The notes: a model not told the origin generated them from the sequence alone. A stretch of DNA of 64,000 nucleotides from an uncultured Paracoccaceae bacterium (GCA_913041145.1 CAJWHE010000003.1:41925-105924), one strand, 5' to 3'. Positions 43,924 through 54,349 are shown, counted from the first letter of the stretch. Numbers and translations: made by a program.

Positions 43924-44334
43924 TTACGCGCCTATAGCTGGTGTGGTCACTAAGTGCACACCAGCTATTTTCCAACCATCTGAGAACTTAACCATAGCAT
44001 ATTCTAATAAGAAGGGATTTCCTTTGAAATCTCGTACAAATACTGTTTGAATAACGTAGTCACCTTCTAACCTAACTTCCATAAATTTTACAGAATTATT
44101 CCGCCAAACCATAGGGTAACCTTTTTTTACCATTTTCCCAAAATTCTTTGAACTTTTAAAAATTGTTTTTATATTCGGGGATGCAAAGGTAAAGGCCTTA
44201 TCAAAATCATCTTCCAAAAATGCTGTCATCTGACCATTAATTGTGCTTACAATTCCTGGAATATGTTTGGTTTCAGCATGTACATTGGCACTACTAAAAA
44301 AAATAAATACAAGACTTACTAAAAAATTTCTCAT
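43924..44334 (-). CDS. DUF4864 exported protein
   Basis: A protein of 136 residues. A signal peptide (MRNFLVSLVFIFFSSANVHA) is followed by the DUF4864 pattern: QMTAFLEDDFDKAFTFASPNIKT at 34-56 region, then VWRNNSVKFMEVRLEG and GWKIAGVHLV near the end. The fold is of the nuclear transport factor 2 or SnoaL type by appearance. Its role in the periplasm is unknown. It is convergent with uvrB, two bases apart, and is followed upstream by lysS on the same strand. Confidence 0.8.
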   Translation of the reverse strand: MRNFLVSLVFIFFSSANVHAETKHIPGIVSTINGQMTAFLEDDFDKAFTFASPNIKTIFKSSKNFGKMVKKGYPMVWRNNSVKFMEVRLEGDYVIQTVFVRDFKGNPFLLEYAMVKFSDGWKIAGVHLVTTPAIGA

Positions 44335-44379
44335 TACTAATCTCCCATGTGGATTGCTTTGTCCTAATTAACGCCAATA

Positions 44380-45957
44380 CTACTCTACTAGCTCTCCATT
44401 AAGCGCTTTGTTTATTAATTTTATCGTTTCGTTAACACCATAAAGTGCTATAAATCCCCCAAATCTTGGGCCCTGAGATGCTCCCAGTAATACTTCATAT
44501 ATAGCTGTAAACCAATTCCTTAGAGGATCAAACCTGTCCCTTCCGCACGCGTAAACTTCTCCCTGCAATCCTTCTGGATCAAGATCACCAGTCCACGCTT
44601 TAAGGCGCGTTTCTAAATCTTGAAAAGCAAGTATTTCTAAATCAGTAGCTAAACGATATTTTTTATGAGGTTTAACAAAATCGTTGTAATAGCGGATCGC
44701 ACATTCAATCGCCCTATCAAGGTCAGGGTGTGTTTCAGGACTAGTGTTCAGGGCATAACGCTTTACAAACCCCCATAAGTGATCTGTTTCAGAGGCACCA
44801 GAAACAGACGTCAGGTTTAGCAGCATTGAAAAAGAAATTGGCAAACTTGGTAAGGGTGCCTCCTCACCGTGAATATGGAAAATTGGGTTTGATAGTTTTT
44901 GTGGAACCTCTTGCTCTTGATACGCTCGTAGTTGCTGGTAATACTCATCTGTCATCTTAGGAATAACGTCAAAATACAAACGTTTAGCCGTTTTTGGTTT
45001 CTGATACATAAAGTACTGTAAGCTTTCTGGGGATGAGTAAGAAAGCCAATCTTCCATAGACAGTCCATTTCCTTTTGATTTCGAAATTTTTTGACCATTC
45101 TCGTCGTTAAATAGCTCATAAGATAAACTCTCTGGCGGTGCTTTCCCCAAAGCTCTACAAATCTTTGACGACTGTGAAACTGAGTCAATCAGGTCTTTTC
45201 CCGACATTTCATAATCTACGCCTAGTGACATCCATCGCATAGCCCAGTCAGGCTTCCACTGCATTTTTACATTTCCACCTATAACTGGTATTTCTATTTT
45301 TTCACCATCAGGTTCTTGATACACAATTGTGCCCTTTGAAGGGTTTCGTTCTAAGGTGGGAACTTGCAAAACATGACCAGTCTTTGGGCTTATAGGTAAA
45401 AAACACGAATAGGTTGCTCTACGTTCTTCTCCAAGAGTTGGTAGCATTATTGCTTGAATTTTATCAAAACGCTCTAAGGCAATTTGCAAAGCTTCGTCAA
45501 ATTTTCCAGAATTGTAATAATCTGTAGATGACGCAAACTCATACTCAAACCCAAAGGAATCCAAAAACTCCTTAAGAATAGAATTGTTATGATCAGCAAA
45601 ACTTTTATGTGTACCAAATGGATCTCTAACTTTAGTGAGTGGTAGATTTAGGTCTGCCATGAGTTCCTCTTGAAGTGGGACATTCTTTGGAACCTTTCGA
45701 AAGCCATCCATGTCATCTGAGTAGCATAAAAGTTTAGAGGGTATATCACTTATAATATCAAACGCACGTTTGACCATTGTCGTACGCGATACCTCGCCAA
45801 AAGTACCAATATGAGGCAACCCACTTGGCCCATAACCTGTTTGAAATAATACATGTCCCTTATCAGGATGCGAGTTTTTATATCGTTTTAAAACTCTGCG
45901 GGCCTCTTCAAATGGCCAGGCCTTAGAATTAACTCCCTCTTCCCTAAGATTAAACAT
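44380..45957 (-). CDS. lysS: Lysyl-tRNA synthetase, class I (archaeal type)
   Basis: A protein of 525 residues of class I LysRS. The HIGH-like motif is PSGLPHIGTFGE at about 44-55, and the KMSKS-like motif is KISKSKGNG near 290. The class II LysRS motifs are absent. It charges tRNA-Lys. This archaeal-type enzyme replaces the class II enzyme in many alphaproteobacteria and spirochaetes. The DUF4864 gene lies 45 bases downstream on the same strand. Confidence 0.95.
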   Translation of the reverse strand: MFNLREEGVNSKAWPFEEARRVLKRYKNSHPDKGHVLFQTGYGPSGLPHIGTFGEVSRTTMVKRAFDIISDIPSKLLCYSDDMDGFRKVPKNVPLQEELMADLNLPLTKVRDPFGTHKSFADHNNSILKEFLDSFGFEYEFASSTDYYNSGKFDEALQIALERFDKIQAIMLPTLGEERRATYSCFLPISPKTGHVLQVPTLERNPSKGTIVYQEPDGEKIEIPVIGGNVKMQWKPDWAMRWMSLGVDYEMSGKDLIDSVSQSSKICRALGKAPPESLSYELFNDENGQKISKSKGNGLSMEDWLSYSSPESLQYFMYQKPKTAKRLYFDVIPKMTDEYYQQLRAYQEQEVPQKLSNPIFHIHGEEAPLPSLPISFSMLLNLTSVSGASETDHLWGFVKRYALNTSPETHPDLDRAIECAIRYYNDFVKPHKKYRLATDLEILAFQDLETRLKAWTGDLDPEGLQGEVYACGRDRFDPLRNWFTAIYEVLLGASQGPRFGGFIALYGVNETIKLINKALNGELVE

Positions 45958-46068
45958 TATATTTCCAAATTTGTTAAAATACTGATATGTTCTTCAGAGC
46001 TAGATAAGTATTGCGCTAAGTCAACCAGGTCAATGTTTCGTATTGCGACATTTTAGATTGGATTTTAA

Positions 46069-46491
46069 ATGAACGATCAAATAACTATACTTTCTCCCCA
46101 GGACTCATTGGTTTCAATCATGATCGCAATATCAATGTCAGATGAAAATATTAGAACTTCTGAACTGATCACCATTCAACAAATCGTTAATCATTTACCT
46201 ATTTTTTCTGAATATAACTCTCTAAGAATAAGACAAGTTGCAGAAATAACATTTGGATTATTTGAAGAGGAAGACGGTCTAGACTCTTTATTTAAACTTG
46301 TGAAACTATCTCTACCTTATAAATTATACGAAACCGCATATGCACTTGCATGCGATGTCGCAGCAGCAGATGGGAAATTAGAACAACCCGAGCTAAGATT
46401 ACTTGAGGAAATTAGATACGAACTAAATATTGATCGATTAAATGCTGTAGCTATTGAAGTAGGAGCTAGAGCGCGTCACACAACGCTCTAA
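46069..46491 (+). CDS. TerB-like (tellurite resistance TerB family) protein
   Basis: A protein of 140 residues with the helical TerB-type pattern. It has two acidic repeats: AISMSDENIRTSEL in the first half and ACDVAAADGKLEQPELRLL in the second, like the paired metal-binding regions of TerB/DjlA N-terminal domains. No DnaJ domain or membrane segment is seen. Function is not established; a calcium- or metal-binding stress role is possible from the family. It is convergent with dacB. Confidence 0.8.
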   Translation: MNDQITILSPQDSLVSIMIAISMSDENIRTSELITIQQIVNHLPIFSEYNSLRIRQVAEITFGLFEEEDGLDSLFKLVKLSLPYKLYETAYALACDVAAADGKLEQPELRLLEEIRYELNIDRLNAVAIEVGARARHTTL

Positions 46492-46504
46492 AGTTTTATT
46501 TATT

Positions 46505-47980
46505 TTAAAATCTACACCACCGATTAATTAATAGCCTCTGGAAGTATCGTGCGCTATTCATCCACGATGTAGAGCCCCGCGGATTTTCTTTTTGGTGGTT
46601 TTCTAAATTACGTCTCTTTCTCATATCAGAGACAAATATAGCAAATGCTAAATTTCTTCCTTTTGATTTATCAATATATCCTGCTAAAGTACTAACATAA
46701 TGTAATGTTCCTGTTTTACCAACAATCTTAATATCATCTCCAAAAATTTTCTGACCTTTCTTTCTCCTGTATGGTATTTTTTTCAGTAACGGCTTAATTT
46801 GTATTTGCATACTACTATCTCGTAAAATGCTCACCATTGAATTAGCGCTGATAGTAGATTGATCATTTAACCCAGAATGATCAACCAAACTCACACCATT
46901 CAGATTGCACCTTTCTTCTAACCATCTTACCATTTTATGCGATGAGGCACCCAGACTACTGACTGGGCTAAAATTAGAGGATGCAGTAACCCCAAGCATC
47001 TCAGCAGTTAAATTAGTTGAGTGCTTAAGCATACTTTTGGTCATAACTCTAAGATTCTCACTTTCATGGGAAATCAAAATTTGCCCTTTAGGCATTGAGT
47101 AAGTAACCGTTGGGGCCGGCAAATCAATACCCACATCCATAGCTAACTTTTGAAACACCTGCCCCGTATATAATGTTGGATTTCTTACCGGCAGCCATCG
47201 CCCACCCATTTGCCCTAACGAGGATCTTGCAACTGTCCAGCTTTCATTGTTTTGTAGTTTTTTATACTCAAAAACTGGCGAAGTTCGGTCAGAAAGTTTA
47301 ACCGTGATACCTTCTATACTTGGCCTTGCCTTTAACCCCCTGGCCTCTAAAGAAAGGGAATATGCTTCTTGTTTAAGCTTCCATTCTAAAAATATCCTAT
47401 TAAAATTTAGGTTTAATCCAGAGACAGATGGATTGTAGCTAAGATGGCGTGGCTGATCAGGGTCGATACTATCAATTGAGGGCCAGTCACTGCTATAAAC
47501 TTTAAAATCACCCGTAAGAGTTTTTAAGTTGAATCCACTTAATAGTTTACAAAGATCATACAGAGCGTCGGTGTCTAGCGTTGGGTCTCCTCCTCCAACT
47601 AGAATAAGATCACCCTCTAAAGTCCCGTCATTAATAGGGCCATTAGTCATTAAACGGGTTTGAAAGCTAAATTCTGGTCCAAGTGTTTCAAGAGCATAGA
47701 ATCCAGTTAGAGCTTTCATTACACTAGCTGGGGGGAGAGACCTTAAGGGATTAAAACTCTCCAGCTCCTCCCCTGTTTCTGTATCACATACAACAAACGT
47801 AACATCACTTCCTACAGGCGCAAACTTTAATAGCTCTCTTATCTCTCTACTAAATCTATTAACTACAAAGTTTGGTCTGAGTATAGGTTTGGAAGTGCCA
47901 AGTAGCAAATTAGGAAGTCCAATACTCGCCACACTCGCTAGTAAAAAAGATAAGGTATGTCGTCTAGAAACTTTACTCAT
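46505..47980 (-). CDS. dacB: D-alanyl-D-alanine carboxypeptidase/endopeptidase (PBP4 family)
   Basis: A protein of 491 residues. The SxxK box is in PPASVMKALTGFYAL, the second box is in VDHSGLNDQS, and the KTG box is in IVGKTGTLHYVSTLAG. This is the PBP4 layout with the long domain insert between boxes. It trims peptidoglycan cross-links in the periplasm. The N-terminus SRRHTLSFLLASVASIG contains a twin-arginine-like pair and a hydrophobic core, suggesting Tat export. It begins 12 bases after nadD. Confidence 0.93.
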   Translation of the reverse strand: MSKVSRRHTLSFLLASVASIGLPNLLLGTSKPILRPNFVVNRFSREIRELLKFAPVGSDVTFVVCDTETGEELESFNPLRSLPPASVMKALTGFYALETLGPEFSFQTRLMTNGPINDGTLEGDLILVGGGDPTLDTDALYDLCKLLSGFNLKTLTGDFKVYSSDWPSIDSIDPDQPRHLSYNPSVSGLNLNFNRIFLEWKLKQEAYSLSLEARGLKARPSIEGITVKLSDRTSPVFEYKKLQNNESWTVARSSLGQMGGRWLPVRNPTLYTGQVFQKLAMDVGIDLPAPTVTYSMPKGQILISHESENLRVMTKSMLKHSTNLTAEMLGVTASSNFSPVSSLGASSHKMVRWLEERCNLNGVSLVDHSGLNDQSTISANSMVSILRDSSMQIQIKPLLKKIPYRRKKGQKIFGDDIKIVGKTGTLHYVSTLAGYIDKSKGRNLAFAIFVSDMRKRRNLENHQKENPRGSTSWMNSARYFQRLLINRWCRF

Positions 47981-47992
47981 AATAATATTATT

Positions 47993-48604
47993 TTAATTGC
48001 TATCAATTGGTGAGTGCTTAACTAACCTTATTTGGGATGAAGACGTATAATTTAAAGGCGTACTAATATAGCACCAGGCTGGTGGCTCCATAAGGGCCAG
48101 GAGTTTACTATGTTTCCCAGGTATCCTTTTACCTTTAAAACTCTCTGTCATTTTATTTTTACGTGTAGCATAATTACTTCCAGGTCGATCCACTACTCCT
48201 ATAGGCACCTCTCTCATAATCTTTTTCCAATTTTTCCACAAATTAAATGATGGGGTATTATCAGCTCCCATCAACCAAACAAAGGAAACTCCAGGATATA
48301 ATTTCTTAAGTTTTAAAATAGTATCTGCAGTGTACTGAGTCGTGAGTTGTATCTCCAAATCTGTTATTACAACCCTTGGATGACTAAATAAAATTTTTGC
48401 CTCTTTTATCCTGTGATTAATAGAGTTTGGATGTTTTGTCTTAAGTGGGTTTTTTGGTGAAATTAACCACCAAACTTGATCTAGTTTAAAACGTTTAAGG
48501 GCTTCTTTTGTTATATGCACATGGCCGTCATGAGCTGGATCAAAAGATCCGCCTAGTAAACCAATTCTCTGCTCTCGAGTTGCATATGGAAAATTATATC
48601 TCAC
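47993..48604 (-). CDS. nadD: Nicotinate-nucleotide adenylyltransferase
   Basis: A protein of 203 residues of the nucleotidyltransferase fold. It has LLGGSFDPAHDGHVHI with the HxGH-type motif as HDGH, the substrate segment WWLISPKNPLK, and WLMGADNTPSFNLWKNW. The C-terminal SSSQIR is the ISSTxxR-type end. It adenylates nicotinate mononucleotide for NAD synthesis. In many relatives nadD is beside rsfS; here dacB follows it after 12 bases instead. Confidence 0.93.
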   Translation of the reverse strand: MRYNFPYATREQRIGLLGGSFDPAHDGHVHITKEALKRFKLDQVWWLISPKNPLKTKHPNSINHRIKEAKILFSHPRVVITDLEIQLTTQYTADTILKLKKLYPGVSFVWLMGADNTPSFNLWKNWKKIMREVPIGVVDRPGSNYATRKNKMTESFKGKRIPGKHSKLLALMEPPAWCYISTPLNYTSSSQIRLVKHSPIDSN

Positions 48605-48687
48605 AAACTCTTTTAACTCAGCTTTCTAAGCATTGCCACCAATCAAAGCCTTCGTTACATCATATATTAAAAATATAGGAGAAAATT

Positions 48688-50343
48688 ATGTCAGCTTACC
48701 AATACGTTTACCATATGGACGGAGTATCTAAGACTTATCCTGGGGGGAAAAAATGTTTTGAAAATATACATCTATCTTTTTTACCAGGAGTAAAGATTGG
48801 AGTTGTCGGTGTAAATGGATCTGGGAAGTCAACGCTGATGAAGATTATGGCAGGCCTAGACAAAGATTTCACGGGTGAAGCTTGGGCAGCGAAAGGCGCT
48901 CGTGTGGGGTATTTACCCCAAGAACCGTCCCTAGATGAGGAGCTAGATGTTCGTGGAAATGTGATGTTAGGCGTAAAAGAGAAAAAAGAAATATTAGATA
49001 AATATAACGAACTAGCTATGAATTACTCTGAAGAAACGGCAGACGAAATGGCAAGGTTACAAGACGAAATTGATACTCAAAACCTATGGGATTTAGACTC
49101 GCAAATAGATATTGCCTTGGAGGCTCTAAGGTGCCCTGCTGATGATGCCAAAGTAGAAACCTTATCTGGAGGTGAAAAAAGAAGAGTAGCTTTGTGCAAA
49201 CTATTACTTGAAGAGCCAGAAATGTTATTGCTGGATGAGCCCACCAATCACTTAGATGCTGAAACTATTTCTTGGTTACAAAAACATCTTATTGATTACA
49301 AAGGTACCTGTTTAATAGTTACTCACGATCGTTATTTTTTAGATGACATTACAAGTTGGATACTTGAACTTGATCGCGGCCGGGGAATACCTTGTGAAGG
49401 TAACTATTCAGCCTGGCTTGAGCAAAAAGCAAAGCGACTTGAACACGAAGCTAAAGGCGACAAAACAAAACAAAAAACGCTGGAACGCGAACTAGAGTGG
49501 ATCAGGGCAGGTGCAAAAGCTCGACAAGCAAAACAAAAAGCACGGATAAATGCTTATGAGGAAATGGCAAACCAATCTGAAAGAGAGAAACTAGGGCGTG
49601 CACAAATTATTATTCCAAATGGGGCTCGTCTAGGCTCTAAAGTAATCGAGGTAGAAAATCTGTCAAAGGCATATGGAGAAAAGTTGTTAATTGAAAACCT
49701 AAGTTTCTCATTACCACCTGGAGGGATTGTCGGCGTCATAGGTCCCAATGGAGCGGGTAAGTCCACTTTATTTAGAATGTTGACCTCTCAAGAGACGCCA
49801 GACTCTGGAGACTTAAGTTACGGTGATACAGTTGACCTTTCTTACGTAGATCAGTCTAGAGACTCTTTAAAAGCTGAGAAAACAGTCTGGGAAGAAATTT
49901 CTGGGGGCTCAGAAATTATTGAGCTTGGTGACGCACAGATGAATTCTCGAGGATATTGTTCCTCTTTTAACTTTAAGGGTGGCGATCAGCAAAAAAAGGT
50001 GGGGCTTCTCTCAGGTGGAGAGAGAAATCGAGTTCATATGGCCAAACTACTACGAGCGGGCGGCAATGTACTCCTACTTGACGAACCCACAAATGATTTA
50101 GATGTTGAGACCCTACGTGCATTAGAAGATGCTCTTGAGAATTTTGCAGGTTGTGCCGTCATAATAAGCCATGACAGGTTTTTCTTAGACCGGTTATGTA
50201 CTCATATATTAGCCTTTGAAGGTGATGCACACGTTGAGTGGTTTGAAGGCAATTTTGAGTCATACGAAGAAGATAAAATAAGACGGTTAGGACCAGATTC
50301 AATAGAGCCAAAAAGAATAAAGTATAAGAAATTTACTCGTTAA
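48688..50343 (+). CDS. ettA: Energy-dependent translational throttle protein EttA (ABC-F)
   Basis: A protein of 551 residues with two ATPase domains and no membrane segments. Walker A motifs are GVNGSGKSTLM and GPNGAGKSTLF; signatures are LSGGEKRRVALCKLLLEEP and LSGGERNRVHMAKLLRAG. The arm and linker rich in Lys/Arg (EHEAKGDKTKQKTLERELEW) match EttA. ABC-F proteins bind the ribosome E site and couple translation to energy state. The start is supported by AGGAGAAAATT. Confidence 0.95.
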   Translation: MSAYQYVYHMDGVSKTYPGGKKCFENIHLSFLPGVKIGVVGVNGSGKSTLMKIMAGLDKDFTGEAWAAKGARVGYLPQEPSLDEELDVRGNVMLGVKEKKEILDKYNELAMNYSEETADEMARLQDEIDTQNLWDLDSQIDIALEALRCPADDAKVETLSGGEKRRVALCKLLLEEPEMLLLDEPTNHLDAETISWLQKHLIDYKGTCLIVTHDRYFLDDITSWILELDRGRGIPCEGNYSAWLEQKAKRLEHEAKGDKTKQKTLERELEWIRAGAKARQAKQKARINAYEEMANQSEREKLGRAQIIIPNGARLGSKVIEVENLSKAYGEKLLIENLSFSLPPGGIVGVIGPNGAGKSTLFRMLTSQETPDSGDLSYGDTVDLSYVDQSRDSLKAEKTVWEEISGGSEIIELGDAQMNSRGYCSSFNFKGGDQQKKVGLLSGGERNRVHMAKLLRAGGNVLLLDEPTNDLDVETLRALEDALENFAGCAVIISHDRFFLDRLCTHILAFEGDAHVEWFEGNFESYEEDKIRRLGPDSIEPKRIKYKKFTR

Positions 50344-50620
50344 TTAAGCATATACAGAATTTGTAATAAAATTGCACTTCGCCCTCTTCTTTTTCAAGGT
50401 GTACATATTTCTTTAAGTCGATTGCAAATACTCAAAACTGTATTGGTAGTTTTAGTATCTGATGTTCTTACAAACTTTAACTTTCAAATTTACTTGAAAT
50501 AAAACAACTGGGCCCCAGCCACCCACCTTAACCCAATACAAAACCTATCCATTAACGGTTAAATACTCATGCAAAATCATATGTAATATTAGTCAATTAT
50601 TTAATAATTTTTAGTTAATA

Positions 50621-51457
50621 TTAAACCTTCTTTTTATCATCTATAATTTTTAAATGAGCCATACCACTTTCTCCCATGGGTGTACTTGCAAAAGGCCCTC
50701 CATGACACATCTGAGCTAAATCCTGTGGATCAGCAAGCGGTGCATTTGCAAGAACTTCATTAGCAAAAACTTCTGCATTATCTTTAGGTCGATAACCCAA
50801 ATAAGTTGCTGCTGAATTATCTACAACTGCTCGATCATTATTAGATATGCCGTAAGAAATTGTAAAACCTACTGTAGGAGTATCAATTGCTCGAGTTACT
50901 AATTGAATCAAGTCGTCGTAGGATAGCCAAGTGCTAAGAGAGCGGGGGCTCACAACTGCGGCAGCTGAATAAATTCTTAAACATACGGATTCTACGCCTG
51001 ATTTTTCCCAGTACATTCTGCCGAGATCTTCTGTAAAACACTTTGCAAGACCATAAAATCCATCTGGCCGATGCGGTACATCAACTCCAATAAATTGATT
51101 TTTTGGGTACATCCCAACTGCATGTATCGAGGAGGCATATACTACTCTCTTTACACCAAACTTTCTTGCTGATTCCCACACATTATAGGATCCAACAAAG
51201 TTAGGCCCCCAAAGTTCTTCAAATGGCCCCTCATCAACAATAGCACCAAAATGTATCACCATATCTGCACCCTCTATTAAGGGCCCTATCTCTGACATCT
51301 GTGCTAGATCTGCTTTTACAAAACTTTCATTTTCATAAAGTGACCCTATATCCTCTGAGATATCTGTACTCAAAAGAGTAGTAGCCATCTTCGATAATGG
51401 TTCTCTTAAATACGATCCTAGTCGGCCAGCAGCACCAGTTAAAACAATCTTTTTCAT
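50621..51457 (-). CDS. NAD-dependent epimerase/dehydratase family protein, uronate dehydrogenase-like
   Basis: A protein of 278 residues of the extended SDR type. The Rossmann start is LTGAAGRLGSYLREPL and the catalytic YGLAKCFTEDLGRMY has Tyr-x3-Lys, with the serine in VYASSIHAVG. It resembles bacterial uronate dehydrogenase (VPHRPDGFYGLAKCF and, near the end, YRPKDNAEVF), which oxidises hexuronates to aldarolactones. The last gene of the operon, it begins within the FAD oxidoreductase stop (ATGA). Whether it acts on uronic acid here is open, given the unrelated partners. Confidence 0.83.
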   Translation of the reverse strand: MKKIVLTGAAGRLGSYLREPLSKMATTLLSTDISEDIGSLYENESFVKADLAQMSEIGPLIEGADMVIHFGAIVDEGPFEELWGPNFVGSYNVWESARKFGVKRVVYASSIHAVGMYPKNQFIGVDVPHRPDGFYGLAKCFTEDLGRMYWEKSGVESVCLRIYSAAAVVSPRSLSTWLSYDDLIQLVTRAIDTPTVGFTISYGISNNDRAVVDNSAATYLGYRPKDNAEVFANEVLANAPLADPQDLAQMCHGGPFASTPMGESGMAHLKIIDDKKKV

Positions 51458-52650
51458 ATTATTGCCCTTTCAATAAATGGTTTATTTTCAATAACTCTGT
51501 TAAAGTGAAGTGGAGTAAGGTCCAAGCCCCTATATTCTCCATAAATAATTAACTCTGCAATACCTCTACCAACTGCTGGGCTTTGCTGAAGACCATGTCC
51601 AGAAAATCCGTTAGCAAATATAAAATTAGTAACCTCAGGGTGGGGTCCTAAGATAGCATTTTGATCAAAAAGATTATACGAATAATGGCCTACCCAAGAA
51701 TTTATGACCTTTAAAGAGTCGAATTGCGGTATTCTATGAAACAAAGCAGGCCATATTTTATTTTCCCAAATGTCATAATCTAAGTCAAAATTATCATAAT
51801 CTACCGCATAATCGTCATCTGGTGGACAACCTGCAACATAATATTTCCCATCACTGCGAACATGAACTCCAGATGGGTCAATCGTTAATGGCAAAGGTTG
51901 ATCAAGTGGATTTTCTGCATCAAAAACAAAGCTATAACGTCTTCGCGGCTCCACTGGTAAAACAACTCCTATCATTTGAGAAATATTAGCAGCTCTAGTT
52001 CCACTGGCATTAACCAAAACTCCACATTCAATTGTTTTGCCAGACAATAAATGTACTCTTTTTGCCGAACTGCGCTGCTCATCGGTATCTATATCTATGA
52101 CTTCGTCATTAATTACCGTAACACCTAACTCTTTATTCTTTTTTTGCCACCAATTAAAGATTGTTGCACCATCAAAGTAACCTTCATTAAGTGTGTTATG
52201 ACTTCCACAAACAACATCACTAACATTATAGAATGGATAGTCAGACTTTATTTCGGCTGGTGACATTATCTTTGTTCCAGCACCTAACCCCGCTTGCATG
52301 GCTTGATCTTGCATAAAAACTTTTTCAGAAGTTTTTGAGCTTGAAAAATACAAATAACCAAAATCCTGTAGTAGTATATTTGGAGCAGCATCATCTTGAA
52401 TAAATTTCTTAAAATCTCTTATAAATTCGGCACCGTACTGTGAAATTTTTACATTTAGTTCATTTGAGTATTGCTGCCTTATACAACTATTACTTCTTGA
52501 AGTTGACGCAAATTCAAATGTTAAGTCTTTCTCAATTATACAGATCGTACCGTTAAAATCTTCATTTGCACTTAAAAACCAAGCGATCGCAGAGCCAATC
52601 ATAGCTCCACCAATTATTACAACATCATATTTTTCACTATCATAAGCCAT
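51454..52650 (-). CDS. FAD-dependent oxidoreductase (DAO family)
   Basis: A protein of 398 residues of the D-amino acid oxidase family. The FAD-binding start is YDVVIIGGAMIGSAIAWFL, with SRSNSCIRQQYS, a sequence seen in sarcosine/dimethylglycine oxidase-like members. C-terminal GHGLQQSPAVGRGIAELII matches the family end. It likely oxidises an amine or amino acid. The start is taken as the ATG at 52650, which lies just inside the upstream hyuB end; a longer reading to 52683 is less likely. It overlaps the next gene by four bases. Confidence 0.85.
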   Translation of the reverse strand: MAYDSEKYDVVIIGGAMIGSAIAWFLSANEDFNGTICIIEKDLTFEFASTSRSNSCIRQQYSNELNVKISQYGAEFIRDFKKFIQDDAAPNILLQDFGYLYFSSSKTSEKVFMQDQAMQAGLGAGTKIMSPAEIKSDYPFYNVSDVVCGSHNTLNEGYFDGATIFNWWQKKNKELGVTVINDEVIDIDTDEQRSSAKRVHLLSGKTIECGVLVNASGTRAANISQMIGVVLPVEPRRRYSFVFDAENPLDQPLPLTIDPSGVHVRSDGKYYVAGCPPDDDYAVDYDNFDLDYDIWENKIWPALFHRIPQFDSLKVINSWVGHYSYNLFDQNAILGPHPEVTNFIFANGFSGHGLQQSPAVGRGIAELIIYGEYRGLDLTPLHFNRVIENKPFIERAII

Positions 52651-54349
52651 TAGATTGTTGACCCAAGCGTATAGCATCCTCAATTAAAGTAATCTCTTCT
52701 AAACTTAAATCATAATATCGCTTTGAATTTTCAATACTTACATAACCTAAAACGACATCTCTTATAATTGCCTTTCGATCTCTATCCAATGGATGACCAT
52801 AACCGGCACCACCCGGAAGAGACATTTGCACTCTTCGACCCTCTTCAACTAATTGAATACCCTTCCCTCGCATTTTAGTACCATCGTCCTTACAAACAAC
52901 TGTGGCCCCACCAGGCTTTCCACCTTTTCGACCTTGAGCAGGGTGAAAAACACGATCAAACATAAGGGAAACATCAAACTCATAGCCGTCGTACGACCCA
53001 ATCTCTATAAACTGACCTAGGCCACCCCTAAATTTCCCAGCACCCCCACTGTCAGGCCTAAGTTCTTTTCTCCATATTATTACTGGCCCAGTATGCTCTG
53101 TTGCTTCTATTGGCATTGTCATAACCCCAGAAGGGAAAGCCGTCGCGTTCATGCCATCTAGTTGGGGTCTTGCACCAGAGCCACCTGAATTAAACATCAG
53201 GACTTCTGCTCGTTTTCTAGCAGTTGATATAGTATCATTTTGACTTGGGCGTAATGAAACCTGAAAGTTACAGAGCGACCCTGCTCCCTCAGAGGGAACA
53301 GTATCAGGTAATATTTTATCAAGCGCAGCGTAAACAGTATCTGGAATTAAATGCCCTATGACATGACGTAGAGCTACTGGAGCTGGATGTTTGGCATTTA
53401 GTATACATCCTTCAGGTGCGGTAATTCTAAACGGCGCCAGTGACGCAGCATTATTAGGGATTTCTGGTGCAATAGCACATTTTAATGCGTAACAGGCGTA
53501 AGCTTTTGTATAGACTAATGGAACATTAATTCCCTTCTTATCGACGCCAGAAGTTCCATCAAAGTCACATAATATCTCATCTTTTAAGACAGAAAGTTTA
53601 ACTTTTAAGTCAATGTAGTTTTGATAACCATCAATCTGCATAAATCCATTCTCTGTCCTCCGCGGTAGAGCATTTATCTTATCTAAAGTTGCAGATTTTG
53701 AATTTTCAAAAATGAACTTACTAACTTCCTCTAGCTCAGAAAGTTCAAACTCGTTCATCATTTCAACCAAACGACGGTGCCCAATTTCATTACAGGTTCC
53801 TAAAGCAAAAATATCTCCCACTACCTGATCCGGTTCCCTTACATTACCTCTCACAATTGCTATTAAAGTTTGATTAACCTCCCCATTATCTACAAACTTC
53901 ATAATAGGGATATATAGACCTTCCTCGTAAACTGAGTTTGCGTCTGCCCCAAATCCTCGGCCACCAATATCTACAATATGAGCTGTACACGCAAAAAAAC
54001 CAACTAAATGCCCCGCAAAAAAAGATGGCGTTACAACTGTAATATCGTGTAAGTGCCCTGTTCCCTCCCAAGGGTCATTAGTTATATATATATCTCCCTC
54101 AAACATATTAACTACTTGAATACGGCGTATAAAATGTGCGACTGAATCTGCCATAGCATTTACATGACCAGGGGTGCCCGTAACAGCCTGAGCTATCATT
54201 TCTCCATTACGGTTATAGACACCCGCAGACAGGTCTCCCGCCTCTCTAACAGACGTGGAAAAAGCAGTTCTAACTAAAGCCTGAGCTTGCTCTTCAACTA
54301 TAGAAATCAAACGATTCCACATTACTTGAAAAGAGACCTTTGATGTCAT
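52640..54349 (-). CDS. Hydantoinase B/oxoprolinase family protein (HyuB)
   Basis: A protein of 569 residues of the HyuB family. Recognisable stretches are RTAFSTSVREAGDLSAGVYN near the N-terminus, NDPWEGTGHLHDITVVTP, and FNSGGSGARPQLDGMNATA with VMTMPIEATE near the C-terminus. HyuA and HyuB form ATP-dependent hydantoinase, 5-oxoprolinase or acetone/acetophenone carboxylase-type complexes. The start overlaps the hyuA stop (ATGA). The substrate is undetermined; partners suggest an amine-linked compound. Confidence 0.92.
   Translation of the reverse strand: MTSKVSFQVMWNRLISIVEEQAQALVRTAFSTSVREAGDLSAGVYNRNGEMIAQAVTGTPGHVNAMADSVAHFIRRIQVVNMFEGDIYITNDPWEGTGHLHDITVVTPSFFAGHLVGFFACTAHIVDIGGRGFGADANSVYEEGLYIPIMKFVDNGEVNQTLIAIVRGNVREPDQVVGDIFALGTCNEIGHRRLVEMMNEFELSELEEVSKFIFENSKSATLDKINALPRRTENGFMQIDGYQNYIDLKVKLSVLKDEILCDFDGTSGVDKKGINVPLVYTKAYACYALKCAIAPEIPNNAASLAPFRITAPEGCILNAKHPAPVALRHVIGHLIPDTVYAALDKILPDTVPSEGAGSLCNFQVSLRPSQNDTISTARKRAEVLMFNSGGSGARPQLDGMNATAFPSGVMTMPIEATEHTGPVIIWRKELRPDSGGAGKFRGGLGQFIEIGSYDGYEFDVSLMFDRVFHPAQGRKGGKPGGATVVCKDDGTKMRGKGIQLVEEGRRVQMSLPGGAGYGHPLDRDRKAIIRDVVLGYVSIENSKRYYDLSLEEITLIEDAIRLGQQSNGL

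Noticed and set aside
50508..50518. CTGGGCCCCAG near-palindrome after ettA
   Set aside because: The stem is only five base pairs with a one-base centre, and no U tract follows; not a convincing terminator.
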